This document shows, piece by piece, positions 26,601 through 38,900 of a DNA stretch of 64,000 bases. Origin of the DNA: Trichobilharzia szidati (taxonomy: Eukaryota > Platyhelminthes > Trematoda > Strigeidida > Schistosomatidae); NCBI GenBank assembly GCA_944472155.2, contig OX235277.1, positions 32,746,804 to 32,810,803 of the forward strand, read 5' to 3'. Numbering within the stretch: the stretch's first letter is position 1; the number at the start of each line of letters is the position of its first letter. A program made the position numbers and the translations under genes. The notes below the pieces were generated by a model that was given only the letters and a program-made list of their open reading frames with translations, searched no databases and was not told where the DNA came from.

Positions 26601-29600
26601 CTTTTCCTGAGGCTAGGCAATAGACGAATATAAGTGAATGCTCAGTCGGAATGAAAATCATTAGCCATTAGAATGATGTGATTTTAAACAAGTGACGGTA
26701 AAAGTGTATACACACACCCAACCATCGAGAATAAACGCGCTCCAGAGATGTGACGTGAACGAGTGTACACCGATCGAGGCGATTGCATCGTAAAGGTGAA
26801 GTCAACATTCTTACTTGAATTGATGCATTTGTGGCTTCCTAATTCCCATACTTTTGATTTCCACTTTATTCAGAAGCTCCAGTTACCATGGCGGAAAAGA
26901 CGACAGCGGCTGTGGAATCCACGACACGTGAGTCCACTTCATTTCTCACTCATGAATGAAAAGACGCACACACAGATATAGAGAGAAATGGAGAGAGAGA
27001 TGGCGTGATTTGTCTGCAATATGTCACTCTTCACTCTCGATATTGGATAGATAAGTAGTGACATCTGTGATTTGTGAACTGGGCGATGCAGTCAGTATGA
27101 TTCCTGTCTGGATAGAGTGATCACATATGTTCACGTTGTACATCTGTGTGGAAGGCTTGACCAAGGACTAGAGATGAATTCTGAATGTAGGTGGAAGCGA
27201 TCATTTCGGCTTGAGGATGACAGATGAGAGGGAAGAGAATCAAGGTGTTTGAGAATACCACTATTCTATTCGGTAGAGTTGTAACGCGATGTGATGATGA
27301 AGCAAATGTCAACTGATTGATTGTTGGCCGAATGAAAGAAATGGAGGCGTTTACTGAGAGAGACTAGGCATTAGACGAATATACGTGAATACACAGTCGA
27401 AGTGGAAATCATTAACCACGGGAATGATGTGATTTTCAACAAGTGACAGTAACACTGTATACACCCAGCCAACCACCCACCCACAGAGGAAGACTGAACA
27501 CGCTCCAGACATCTCACGTGAACAAGTATACACAGAGCGACGTGACGATATCCTCGAGGTCAAGTCAACCTCCTTACATAAAATGATGCATTTGTCGATT
27601 TCTAATTCGGATGCATGTGATTTTCACCTTCTTCAGAAGCTGCAGTTACCACGGCGAAGGAGATGGCGTCGCCTGTAGAAACCACGACACGTGAGTCCAC
27701 TTCATTTCTCACCAATAACTGAAAAAGTCAGAGATGCAGATAGAGTTGGATAAAGCGAGAGAAAGGGAGAGAGAGAGAGAGTGAGCGGGAGACAGATGGC
27801 GTCATTTGTCTGCAATGTGTCACTACTCGTGAGACTGAACTGGTGAGTAGTGACATCTGTGATTTGTGAACTGGGCGATGCAGTCAGTATGCAATCTGCA
27901 AGTTGATTGCAGTTCCGATAGTCCCATCACACATGTTCTCGTCGTACATCTGTGTGCAAGGCTTGACGAAGGAGTAGAGGTGTATTCTGAATGTGGGTGG
28001 AAGCGATCATTTCGGCTTGAGGATGACAGATGAGAGGGAAGAGAATCAAGGTGTTTGAGAATACCACTATTCTATTCGGTAGAGTTGTAACGCGATGTGA
28101 TGATGAAGCAAATGTCAACTGATTGATTGTTGGCCGAATGAAAGAAATGGAGGCGTTTACTGAGAGAGACTAGGCATTAGACGAATATACGTGAATACAC
28201 AGTCGAAGTGGAAATCATTAACCACGGGAATGATGTGATTTTCAACAAGTGACAGTAACACTGTATACACCCAGCCAACCACCCACCCACAGAGGAAGAC
28301 TGAACACGCTCCAGACATCTCACGTGAACAAGTATACACAGAGCGACGTGACGATATCCTCGAGGTCAAGTCAACCTCCTTACATAAAATGATGCATTTG
28401 TCGATTTCTAATTCGGATGCATGTGATTTTCACCTTCTTCAGAAGCTGCAGTTACCACGGCGAAGGAGATGGCGTCGCCTGTAGAAACCACGACACGTGA
28501 GTCCACTTCATTTCTCACCAATAACTGAAAAAGTCAGAGATGCAGATAGAGTTGGATAAAGCGAGAGAAAGGGAGAGAGAGAGAGAGATTGAGCGGGAGA
28601 GAGATGGCGTCATTTGTCTGCAATGTGTCACTACTCGTGAGACTGAACTGGTGAGTAGTGACATCTGTGATTTGTGAACTGGGCGATGCAGTCAGTATGC
28701 AATCTGCAAGTTGATTGCAGTTCCGATAGTCCCATCACACATGTTCTCGTCGTACATCTGTGTGCAAGGCTTGACGAAGGAGTAGAGGTGTATTCTGAAT
28801 GTGGGTGGAAGCGATCATTTCGGCTTGAGGATGACAGATGAGAGGGAAGAGAATCAAGGTGTTTGAGAATACCACTATTCTATTCGGTAGAGTTGTAACG
28901 CGATGTGATGATGAAGCAAATGTCAACTGATTGATTGTTGGCCGAATGAAAGAAATGGAGGCGTTTACTGAGAGAGACTAGGCATTAGACGAATATACGT
29001 GAATACACAGTCGAAGTGGAAATCATTAACCACGGGAATGATGTGATTTTCAACAAGTGACAGTAACACTGTATACACCCAGCCAACCACCCACCCACAG
29101 AGGAAGACTGAACACGCTCCAGACATCTCACGTGAACAAGTATACACAGAGCGACGTGACGATATCCTCGAGGTCAAGTCAACCTCCTTACATAAAATGA
29201 TGCATTTGTCGATTTCTAATTCGGATGCATGTGATTTTCACCTTCTTCAGAAGCTGCAGTTACCACGGCGAAGGAGATGGCGTCGCCTGTAGAAACCACG
29301 ACACGTGAGTCCACTTCATTTCTCACCAATAACTGAAAAAGTCAGAGATGCAGATAGAGTTGGATAAAGCGAGAGAAAGGGAGAGAGAGAGAGAGATTGA
29401 GCGGGAGACAGATGGCGTCATTTGTCTGCAATGTGTCACTACTCGTGAGACTGAACTGGTGAGTAGTGACATCTGTGATTTGTGAACTGGGCGATGCAGT
29501 CAGTATGCAATCTGCAAGTTGATTGCAGTTCCGATAGTCCCATCACACATGTTCTCGTCGTACATCTGTGTGCAAGGCTTGACGAAGGAGTAGAGGTGTA

Positions 29601-30921
29601 TTCTGAATGTGGGTGGAAGCGATCATTTCGGCTTGAGGATGACAGATGAGAGGGAAGAGAATCAAGGTGTTTGAGAATACCACTATTCTATTCGGTAGAG
29701 TTGTAACGCGATGTGATGATGAAGCAAATGTCAACTGATTGATTGTTGGCCGAAATGAAAGAAATGGAGGCGTTTACTGAGAGAGACTAGGCATTAGACG
29801 AATATACGTGAATACACAGTCGAAGTGGAAATCATTAACCACGGGAATGATGTGATTTTCAACAAGTGACAGTAACACTGTATACACCCAGCCAACCACC
29901 CACCCACAGAGGAAGACTGAACACGCTCCAGACATCTCACGTGAACAAGTATACACAGAGCGACGTGACGATATCCTCGAGGTCAAGTCAACCTCCTTAC
30001 ATAAAATGATGCATTTGTCGATTTCTAATTCGGATGCATGTGATTTTCACCTTCTTCAGAAGCTGCAGTTACCACGGCGAAGGAGATGGCGTCGCCTGTA
30101 GAAACCACGACACGTGAGTCCACTTCATTTCTCACCAATAACTGAAAAAGTCAGGGATGCAGATAGAGTTGGATAAAGCGAGAGAAAGGGAGAGAGAGAG
30201 AGAGATTGAGCGGGAGACAGATGGCGTCATTTGTCTGCAATGTGTCACTACTCGTGAGACTGAACTGGTGAGTAGTGACATCTGTGATTTGTGAACTGGG
30301 CGATGCAGTCAGTATGCAATCTGCAAGTTGATTGCAGTTCCGATAGTCCCATCACACATGTTCTCGTCGTACATCTGTGTGCAAGGCTTGACGAAGGAGT
30401 AGAGGTGTATTCTGAATGTGGGTGGAAGCGATCATTTCGGCTTGAGGATGACAGATGAGAGGGAAGAGAATCAAGGTGTTTGAGAATACCACTATTCTAT
30501 TCGGTAGAGTTGTAACGCGATGTGATGATGAAGCAAATGTCAACTGATTGATTGTTGGCCCAATGAAAGAAATGGAGGCGTTTACTGAGAGAGACTAGGC
30601 ATTAGACGAATATACGTGAATACACAGTCGAAGTGGAAATCATTAACCACGGGAATGATGTGATTTTCAACAAGTGACAGTAACACTGTATACACCCAGC
30701 CAACCACCCACCCACAGAGGAAGACTGAACACGCTCCAGACATCTCACGTGAACAAGTATACACAGAGCGACGTGACGATATCCTCGAGGTCAAGTCAAC
30801 CTCCTTACATAAAATGATGCATTTGTCGATTTCTAATTCGGATGCATGTGATTTTCACCTTCTTCAGAAGCTGCAGTTACCACGGCGAAGGAGATGGCGT
30901 CGCCTGTAGAAACCACGACAC
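17605..30921 (+). CDS. Secreted repeat protein, micro-exon-type gene, left copy (12 visible coding exons)
   Basis: Proposed coding exons: 17605-17653, 18091-18159, 20359-20631, 21807-22055, 25194-25247, 26221-26283, 26874-26927, then five identical-type exons 27637-27690, 28443-28496, 29251-29304, 30060-30113 and 30868-30921. Every junction is GT-AG and every intron is phase 1, so all internal exons (69, 273, 249, 54, 63, 54, 54 nt) divide by three. Joined, they stay open for 360 codons: leader (1 to about 26), an unrecognised domain (about 28-213) with Cys27, Cys101, Cys158, several Trp and one N-glycosylation sequon at Asn144, an acidic/proline linker (214-252) with eight consecutive Glu, then 18-residue Thr-rich repeats. 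The architecture is known from fluke micro-exon genes, though these exons exceed the smallest of that class. A secreted, O-glycosylated product is inference. The 3' end is not visible and extra small exons in long introns cannot be excluded. Confidence 0.75.
18091..18159 (+). CDS. Exon 2, end of leader and mature N terminus (left copy)
   Basis: This 69-nt phase-1 exon follows a pyrimidine-rich TTTTGTCTGCTTTATTAG acceptor and ends at GTAAGT. It encodes VTLLPQEEVECYKPEYLEV and a few more residues; Cys27 is here. Thr18 is Ser in the right-arm copy. An alternative upstream acceptor (TTTGCAG, 18059-18065) would need a different first exon. Confidence 0.65.
19216..19988. repeat. Element with long terminal inverted repeats in intron 2 (left copy)
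   Basis: About 145-bp imperfect inverted repeats (19216-19360 and 19845-19988) both start GATAACCAGTTAC on their outer ends and share the GAGTGACGCAATA block. Between them is a frame (19394-19771) without recognisable homology. It could be a non-autonomous DNA transposon or two inverted terminal repeats of a retroelement. Confidence 0.6.
20359..20631 (+). CDS. Exon 3, first half of unrecognised domain (left copy)
   Basis: A 273-nt open exon between TTTATTTCAG and GTGAGT, residues 40-130. It starts with a basic GRRRAFWLLQ run, has Trp at 46, 59 and 78, Cys101, and ends with a basic, tyrosine-containing segment. Across the arms only Lys99 (Glu in the right copy) differs at protein level. No family recognised. 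Confidence 0.75.
21807..22055 (+). CDS. Exon 4, second half of unrecognised domain (left copy)
   Basis: A 249-nt exon between CCCATTTTCAG and GTAACC, residues 131-213. It contains VPRVVEVEFEP, the sequon Asn144-Lys-Ser, Trp151, Cys158 and a hydrophobic VVIILAAF strand near the end. The protein sequence is identical in the two arms, consistent with constraint or recent gene conversion. Confidence 0.75.
22056..25193 (+). other. Intron 4, long (left copy)
   Basis: About 3.1 kb containing the perfect foldback and otherwise AT-rich unique sequence. It is long enough to hide further small phase-1 exons, which could not be told from chance by eye. Confidence 0.5.
24614..24816. repeat. Perfect 93-bp foldback in intron 4 (left copy)
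   Basis: Arms 24614-24706 and 24724-24816 are exact reverse complements around a 17-base loop. Each arm includes TGATGACGTTTCGAGCACAA, the core of a dispersed repeat found elsewhere in the window. Transcribed as intron it would form a very stable hairpin. Confidence 0.88.
25194..25247 (+). CDS. Exon 5, proline/acidic linker (left copy)
   Basis: A 54-nt phase-1 exon between CTTTCTTTTCCAG and GTGAGT. With the shared base it encodes ESPPPSNIEEEKVESAPS, an unstructured-looking linker. It is identical in the right arm. Confidence 0.7.
25941..26166 (-). mobile_element. tRNA-derived SINE in intron 5 (left copy)
   Basis: The minus-strand head folds like a tRNA: TGCGTCG pairs with CGACGCA as acceptor stem, CCATG-CA-CATGG forms the middle hairpin and GGGATTCGATCCC the T arm (B box). 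The body ends in a tail resembling the 3' end of the RTE-like LINEs in this window. Confidence 0.8.
26221..26283 (+). CDS. Exon 6, polyglutamate linker (left copy)
   Basis: A 63-nt phase-1 exon between CTTTTTGCAG and GTGAGT. It encodes GSQEQHESPG, eight Glu, then INI. The GAA/GAG run is prone to length slippage, but both arms have the same length. A SINE sits just upstream in the preceding intron. Confidence 0.7.
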
Positions 30922-31369
30922 GTGAGTCCACTTCATTTCTCACCAATAACTGAAAAAGTCAGAGATGCAGATAGAGTTGGATAAAGCGAGAGAAAGGGGA
31001 GAGAGAGAGAGAGATTGAGCGGGAGAGAGATGGCGTCATTTGTCTGCAATGTGTCACTACTCGTGAGACTGAACTGGTGGAGTAGTGACATCTGTGATTT
31101 GTGAACTGGGCGATGCAGTCAGTATGCAATCTGCAAGTTGATTGCAGTTCCGATAGTCCCATCACACATGTTCTCGTCGTACATCTGTGTGCAAGGCTTG
31201 ACGAAGGAGTAGAGGTGTATTCTGAATGTGGGTGGAAGCGATCATTTCGGCTTGAGGATGACAGATGAGAGGGAAGAGAATCAAGGTGTTTGAGAATACC
31301 ACTATTCTATTCGGTAGAGTTGTAACGCGATGTGATGATGAAGCAAATGTCAACTGATTGATTGTTGAC
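26543..31369 (+). repeat. Left exon-bearing tandem array (founder unit plus five full units)
   Basis: One diverged unit, then five near-identical units with exon-to-exon spacing of 806, 808, 809 and 808 bp, then a partial unit cut by the N run. Each full unit holds a TTCTTCAG acceptor, a 54-nt exon encoding one QAAVTTAKEMASPVETTT repeat, a GTGAGT donor and a (GA)n tract of varying length. If the intron after any unit is retained, translation stops ten codons on. Introns are as conserved as exons, indicating homogenisation of whole units. Confidence 0.9.
26874..26927 (+). CDS. Exon 7, diverged founder-type repeat exon (left copy)
   Basis: A 54-nt phase-1 exon encoding EAPVTMAEKTTAAVESTT, clearly related to the array repeat. 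The surrounding intron also aligns with the array unit but is much more diverged, so this looks like the ancestral or edge unit from which the array was amplified. Met258 is Thr in the right copy, which matches the array repeat. Confidence 0.72.
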
Positions 31370-31865
31370 NNNNNNNNNNNNNNNNNNNNNNNNNNNNNNN
31401 NNNNNNNNNNNNNNNNNNNNNNNNNNNNNNNNNNNNNNNNNNNNNNNNNNNNNNNNNNNNNNNNNNNNNNNNNNNNNNNNNNNNNNNNNNNNNNNNNNNN
31501 NNNNNNNNNNNNNNNNNNNNNNNNNNNNNNNNNNNNNNNNNNNNNNNNNNNNNNNNNNNNNNNNNNNNNNNNNNNNNNNNNNNNNNNNNNNNNNNNNNNN
31601 NNNNNNNNNNNNNNNNNNNNNNNNNNNNNNNNNNNNNNNNNNNNNNNNNNNNNNNNNNNNNNNNNNNNNNNNNNNNNNNNNNNNNNNNNNNNNNNNNNNN
31701 NNNNNNNNNNNNNNNNNNNNNNNNNNNNNNNNNNNNNNNNNNNNNNNNNNNNNNNNNNNNNNNNNNNNNNNNNNNNNNNNNNNNNNNNNNNNNNNNNNNN
31801 NNNNNNNNNNNNNNNNNNNNNNNNNNNNNNNNNNNNNNNNNNNNNNNNNNNNNNNNNNNNNNNNN
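31370..31865. other. Assembly gap (496 N)
   Basis: A run of N sits exactly where the repeat array changes direction. The missing sequence may include more array units, the 3' ends of one or both genes and the 5' part of the central LINE. Its given length need not be the real length. Confidence 0.98.
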
Positions 31866-32913
31866 ACCCCAAATATTCATCAACCTTATTCAACAGCTAA
31901 ACGACAACGGCACATGCCAAGTGATCCACAACGGAAAACTCAGCAAGGCGTTTGGAGTAAACACAGGAGTCAGACAAGGGTGCTTATTATCACCAATGAT
32001 ATTCCTAATTGTGGTGGACTGGATTATGATTTAGACAGTGGGAAATGAGAAGACAGGGATATCCTGGACCGACGTGAAGAACCTAGAAGACCTGGATTTC
32101 GCGCGTGGATGATTTATGTTTGATGTCACACAAAATCGAAGACTTACAAGCGAAAACCGACCAACTGGTCGAAGAAGCAGCAAAGACAGGACTGCAGGTG
32201 AATATAGACAAGAGGGAGGTCATGAAAATCACCAACCAACAACGGCAGCAACATCCAGTGCAAATCACCATCAACGGGAGGGATTTGAAAGAGGTTACTT
32301 CATTCACTTATCTAGGGAGAATTGTCTCAACCACAGGAGGAACGGACGAGGATGTCAAATCGAGAATCGGGAAGGCGAGAAACACATTCATCAACCTGAA
32401 ACCAATCTGGAAATCTTCGTCACTCAGCATCAACAACAAAATTCGGATTTTCAATACAAACGTGAAGTCAATTCTGCTTTACGGATCAGAAACTTGGCGG
32501 GTCACCAAGAATATTTTCAACAGGTTGCAGACATTTATCAACAACTGTCTTCGCTCTATACTGAAGATTAGATATCCGGAAAGAATCACAAACAAGAAGC
32601 TATGGGAACAAACGAAACAGGAACCAATCGCACAACAAAAATGCAGGAGAAAGTGGAGATGGATCGGACACTCGCTGGGGAGGCCGTTGGGTGACATCGC
32701 GCGTCAGGCCCTCGAGTGGAACCCGAAAGAGAAGCGGCGAGTGGGACGTCAAAGGGTGACATGGAGGAGATCGTGTGAGGAGGAGATGACAAAGTATGGA
32801 ACAACATGGACGCAACTGAAAAGTACAGCACAAGACAGAAGCAAGTGGAGTCGTGCAGCTGAAGCCATATGTTCCACTAAGAACCCAAGGGAACAATAAT
32901 AATAATAATAATT
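31866..32913 (+). mobile_element. Central RTE-like LINE, 3' half, inactive
   Basis: Reverse transcriptase remnants begin at the gap: GVRQGCLLSPMIFLIVVDW near 31970, then a FADD-type motif and DLCLMSHKIEDL, and the conserved C-terminal region with YGSETWR, a Cys-rich segment and WNPKEKRRVGRQ, ending in NPREQ and an (AAT)n tail typical of RTE-clade LINEs. An in-frame TAG follows the VVDWIMI segment. Four extra bases split the FADD motif (32096-32110), so the frame is broken at the catalytic site. From 32105 to 32899 the C-terminal frame is open. The element lies in or beside the repeat array at the palindrome centre. Confidence 0.85.
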
Positions 32914-35900
32914 TTCAAACAACTTGATAACTTCCCTCTCATCTGTCATCCTCAAGCCGAAATGATCGCTTCCACCCACATTCAGAATACACCTCTACTC
33001 CTTCGTCAAGCCTTGCACACAGATGTACGACGAGAACATGTGTGATGGGACTATCGGAACTGCAATCAACTTGCAGATTGCATACTGACTGCATCGCCCA
33101 GTTCACAAATCACAGATGTCACTACTCACCAGTTCAGTCTCACGAGTAGTGACACATTGCAGACAAATGACGCCATCTGTCTCCCGCTCAATCTCTCTCT
33201 CTCTCTCTCCCTTTCTCTCGCTTTATCCAACTCTATCTGCATCTCTGACTTTTTCAGTTATTGGTGAGAAATGAAGTGGACTCACGTGTCGTGGCTTCTA
33301 CAGGCGACGCCATCTCCTTCGCCGTGGTAACTGCAGCTTCTGAAGAAGGTGAAAATCACATGCATCCGAATTAGAAATCGACAAATGCATCATTTTATGT
33401 AAGGAGGTTGACTTGACCTCGAGGATATCGTCACGTCGCTCTGTGTATACTTGTTCACGTGAGATGTCTGGAGCGTGTTCAGTCTTCCTCTGTGGGTGGG
33501 TGGTTGGTTGGGTGTATACAGTGTTACTGTCACTTGTTGAAAATCACATCATTCCCGTGGTTAATGATTTCCACTTCGACTGTGTATTCACGTATATTCG
33601 TCTAATGCCTAGTCTCTCTCAGTAAACGCCTCCATTTCTTTCATTCGGCCAACAATCAATCAGTTGACATTTGCTTCATCATCACATCACGTTACAACTC
33701 TACCGAATAGAATAGTGGTATTCTCAAACACCTTGATTCTCTTCCCTCTCATCTGTCATCCTCAAGCCGAAATGATCGCTTCCACCCACATTCAGAATAC
33801 ACCTCTACTCCTTCGTCAAGCCTTGCACACAGATGTACGACGAGAACATGTGTGATGGGACTATCGGAACTGCAATCAACTTGCAGATTGCATACTGACT
33901 GCATCGCCCAGTTCACAAATCACAGATGTCACTACTCACCAGTTCAGTCTCACGAGTAGTGACACATTGCAGACAAATGACGCCATCTGTCTCCCGCTCA
34001 ATCTCTCTCTCTCTCTCTCCCTTTCTCTCGCTTTATCCAACTCTATCTGCATCTCTGACTTTTTCAGTTATTGGTGAGAAATGAAGTGGACTCACGTGTC
34101 GTGGTTTCTACAGGCGACGCCATCTCCTTCGCCGTGGTAACTGCAGCTTCTGAAGAAGGTGAAAATCACATGCATCCGAATTAGAAATCGACAAATGCAT
34201 CATTTTATGTAAGGAGGTTGACTTGACCTCGAGGATATCGTCACGTCGCTCTGTGTATACTTGTTCACGTGAGATGTCTGGAGCGTGTTCAGTCTTCCTC
34301 TGTGGGTGGGTGGTTGGTTGGGTGTATACAGTGTTACTGTCACTTGTTGAAAATCACATCATTCCCGTGGTTAATGATTTCCACTTCGACTGTGTATTCA
34401 CGTATATTCGTCTAATGCCTAGTCTCTCTCAGTAAACGCCTCCATTTCTTTCATTCGGCCAACAATCAATCAGTTGACATTTGCTTCATCATCACATCAC
34501 GTTACAACTCTACCGAATAGAATAGTGGTATTCTCAAACACCTTGATTCTCTTCCCTCTCATCTGTCATCCTCAAGCCGAAATGATCGCTTCCACCCACA
34601 TTCAGAATACACCTCTACTCCTTCGTCAAGCCTTGCACACAGATGTACGACGAGAACATGTGTGATGGGACTATCGGAACTGCAATCAACTTGCAGATTG
34701 CATACTGACTGCATCGCCCAGTTCACAAATCACAGATGTCACTACTCACCAGTTCAGTCTCACGGGTAGTGACACATTGCAGACAAATGACGCCATCTGT
34801 CTCCCGCTCAATCTCTCTCTCTCTCTCCCTTTCTCTCGCTTTATCCAACTCTATCTGCATCTCTGACTTTTTCAGTTATTGGTGAGAAATGAAGTGGACT
34901 CACGTGTCGTGGTTTCTACAGGCGACGCCATCTCCTTCGCCGTGGTAACTGCAGCTTCTGAAGAAGGTGAAAATCACATGCATCCGAATTAGAAATCGAC
35001 AAATGCATCATTTTATGTAAGGAGGTTGACTTGACCTCGAGGATATCGTCACGTCGCTCTGTGTATACTTGTTCACGTGAGATGTCTGGAGCGTGTTCAG
35101 TCTTCCTCTGTGGGTGGGTGGTTGGCTGGGTGTATACAGTGTTACTGTCACTTGTTGAAAATCACATCATTCCCGTGGTTAATGATTTCCACTTCGACTG
35201 TGTATTCACGTATATTCGTCTAATGCCTAGTCTCTCTCAGTAAACGCCTCCATTTCTTTCATTCGGCCAACAATCAATCAGTTGACATTTGCTTCATCAT
35301 CACATCGCGTTACAACTCTACCGAATAGAATAGTGGTATTCTCAAACACCTTGATTCTCTTCCCTCTCATCTGTCATCCTCAAGCCGAAATGATCGCTTC
35401 CACCCACATTCAGAATACACCTCTACTCCTTCGTCAAGCCTTGCACACAGATGTACGACGAGAACATGTGTGATGGGACTATCGGAACTGCAATCAACTT
35501 GCAGATTGCATACTGACTGCATCGCCCAGTTCACAAATCACAGATGTCACTACTCACCAGTTCAGTCTCACGAGTAGTGACACATTGCAGACAAATGACG
35601 CCATCTGTCTCCCGCTCAATCTCTCTCTCTCTCTCTCCCTTTCTCTCGCTTTATCCAACTCTATCTGCATCTCTGACTTTTTCAGTTATTGGTGAGAAAT
35701 GAAGTGGACTCACGTGTCGTGGTTTCTACAGGCGACGCCATCTCCTTCGCCGTGGTAACTGCAGCTTCTGAAGAAGGTGAAAATCACATGCATCCGAATT
35801 AGAAATCGACAAATGCATCATTTTATGTAAGGAGGTTGACTTGACCTCGAGGATATCGTCACGTCGCTCTGTGTATACTTGTTCACGTGAGATGTCTGGA

Positions 35901-38900
35901 GCGTGTTCAGTCTTCCTCTGTGGGTGGGTGGTTGGTTGGGTGTATACAGTGTTACTGTCACTTGTTGAAAATCACATCATTCCCGTGGTTAATGATTTCC
36001 ACTTCGACTGTGTATTCACGTATATTCGTCTAATGCCTAGTCTCTCTCAGTAAACGCCTCCATTTCTTTCATTCGGCCAACAATCAATCAGTTGACATTT
36101 GCTTCATCATCACATCACGTTACAACTCTACCGAATAGAATAGTGGTATTCTCAAACACCTTGATTCTCTTCCCTCTCATCTGTCATCCTCAAGCCGAAA
36201 TGATCGCTTCCACCCACATTCAGAATACACCTCTACTCCTTCGTCAAGCCTTGCACACAGATGTACGACGAGAACATGTGTGATGGGACTATCGGAACTG
36301 CAATCAACTTGCAGATTGCATACTGACTGCATCGCCCAGTTCACAAATCACAGATGTCACTACTCACCAGTTCAGTCTCACGGGTAGTGACACATTGCAG
36401 ACAAATGACGCCATCTGTCTCCCGCTCAATCTCTCTCTCTCTCTCTCCCTTTCTCTCGCTTTATCCAACTCTATCTGCATCTCTGACTTTTTCAGTTATT
36501 GGTGAGAAATGAAGTGGACTCACGTGTCGTGGTTTCTACAGGCGACGCCATCTCCTTCGCCGTGGTAACTGCAGCTTCTGAAGAAGGTGAAAATCACATG
36601 CATCCGAATTAGAAATCGACAAATGCATCATTTTATGTAAGGAGGTTGACTTGACCTCGAGGATATCGTCACGTCGCTCTGTGTATACTTGTTCACGTGA
36701 GATGTCTGGAGCGTGTTCAGTCTTCCTCTGTGGGTGGGTGGTTGGCTGGGTGTATACAGTGTTACTGTCACTTGTTGAAAATCACATCATTCCCGTGGTT
36801 AATGATTTCCACTTCGACTGTGTATTCACGTATATTCGTCTAATGCCTAGTCTCTCTCAGTAAACGCATCCATTTCTTTCATTCGGCCAACAATCAATCA
36901 GTTGACATTTGCTTCATCATCACATCGCGTTACAACTCTACCGAATAGAATAGTGGTATTCTCAAACACCTTGATTCTCTTCCCTCTCATCTGTCATCCT
37001 CGAGCCGAAATGATCGCTTCCACCCACATTCAGAATACACCTCTACTCCTTCGTCAAGCCTTGCACACAGATGTACGACGAGAACATGTGTGATGGGACT
37101 ATCGGAACTGCAATCAACTTGCAGATTGCATACTGACTGCATCGCCCAGTTCACAAATCACAGATGTCACTACTCACCAGTTCAGTCTCACGAGTAGTGA
37201 CACATTGCAGACAAATGACGCCATCTGTCTCCCGCTCAATCTCTCTCTCTCTCTCTCCCTTTCTCTCGCTTTATCCAACTCTATCTGCATCTCTGACTTT
37301 TTCAGTTATTGGTGAGAAATGAAGTGGACTCACGTGTCGTGGTTTCTACAGGCGACGCCATCTCCTTCGCCGTGGTAACTGCAGCTTCTGAAGAAGGTGA
37401 AAATCACATGCATCCGAATTAGAAATCGACAAATGCATCATTTTATGTAAGGAGGTTGACTTGACCTCGAGGATATCGTCACGTCGCTCTGTGTATACTT
37501 GTTCACGTGAGATGTCTGGAGCGTGTTCAGTCTTCCTCTGTGGGTGGGTGGTTGGCTGGGTGTATACAGTGTTACTGTCACTTGTTGAAAATCACATCAT
37601 TCCCGTGGTTAATGATTTCCACTTCGACTGTGTATTCACGTATATTCGTCTAATGCCTAGTCTCTCTCAGTAAACGCCTCCATTTCTTTCATTCGGCCAA
37701 CAATCAATCAGTTGACATTTGCTTCATCATCACATCGCGTTACAACTCTACCGAATAGAATAGTGGTATTCTCAAACACCTTGATTCTCTTCCCTCTCAT
37801 CTGTCATCCTCGAGCCGAAATGATCGCTTCCACCCACATTCAGAATACACCTCTACTCCTTCGTCAAGCCTTGCACACAGATGTACGACGAGAACATGTG
37901 TGATGGGACTATCGGAACTGCAATCAACTTGCAGATTGCATACTGACTGCATCGCCCAGTTCACAAATCACAGATGTCACTACTCACCAGTTCAGTCTCA
38001 CGAGTAGTGACACATTGCAGACAAATGACGCCATCTGTCTCCCGCTCAATCTCTCTCTCTCTCTCTCCCTTTCTCTCGCTTTATCCAACTCTATCTGCAT
38101 CTCTGACTTTTTCAGTTATTGGTGAGAAATGAAGTGGACTCACGTGTCGTGGTTTCTACAGGCGACGCCATCTCCTTCGCCGTGGTAACTGCAGCTTCTG
38201 AAGAAGGTGAAAATCACATGCATCCGAATTAGAAATCGACAAATGCATCATTTTATGTAAGGAGGTTGACTTGACCTCGAGGATATCGTCACGTCGCTCT
38301 GTGTATACTTGTTCACGTGAGATGTCTGGAGCGTGTTCAGTCTTCCTCTGTGGGTGGGTGGTTGGCTGGGTGTATACAGTGTTACTGTCACTTGTTGAAA
38401 ATCACATCATTCCCGTGGTTAATGATTTCCACTTCGACTGTGTATTCACGTATATTCGTCTAATGCCTAGTCTCTCTCAGTAAACGCATCCATTTCTTTC
38501 ATTCGGCCAACAATCAATCAGTTGACATTTGCTTCATCATCACATCACGTTACAACTCTACCGAATAGAATAGTGGTATTCTCAAACACCTTGATTCTCT
38601 TCCCTCTCATCTGTCATCCTCAAGCCGAAATGATCGCTTCCACCCACATTCAGAATACACCTCTACTCCTTCGTCAAGCCTTGCACACAGATGTACGACG
38701 AGAACATGTGTGATGGGACTATCGGAACTGCAATCAACTTGCAGATTGCATACTGACTGCATCGCCCAGTTCACAAATCACAGATGTCACTACTCACCAG
38801 TTCAGTCTCACGAGTAGTGACACATTGCAGACAAATGACGCCATCTGTCTCCCGCTCAATCTCTCTCTCTCTCTCTCCCTTTCTCTCGCTTTATCCAACT

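Larger units (their letters stand above)
7434..31369 (+). repeat. Left arm of giant inverted duplication
   Basis: Sequence from about 7434 to the array reappears reverse-complemented in the right half. Coordinates of matching points sum to a near-constant value (70711 at exon 1, exon 3 and the inverted-repeat element; 70723 near the Gypsy relic; about 71417 near the LTR), shifted only by small indels and one insertion. The outer limit coincides with the window end on the other side, so the true arm may be longer. Confidence 0.93.

Noticed and set aside
31162..32048. Long frames of 177-243 codons around 31.2-32.0 kb
   Set aside because: They are open only because they cross the N run.
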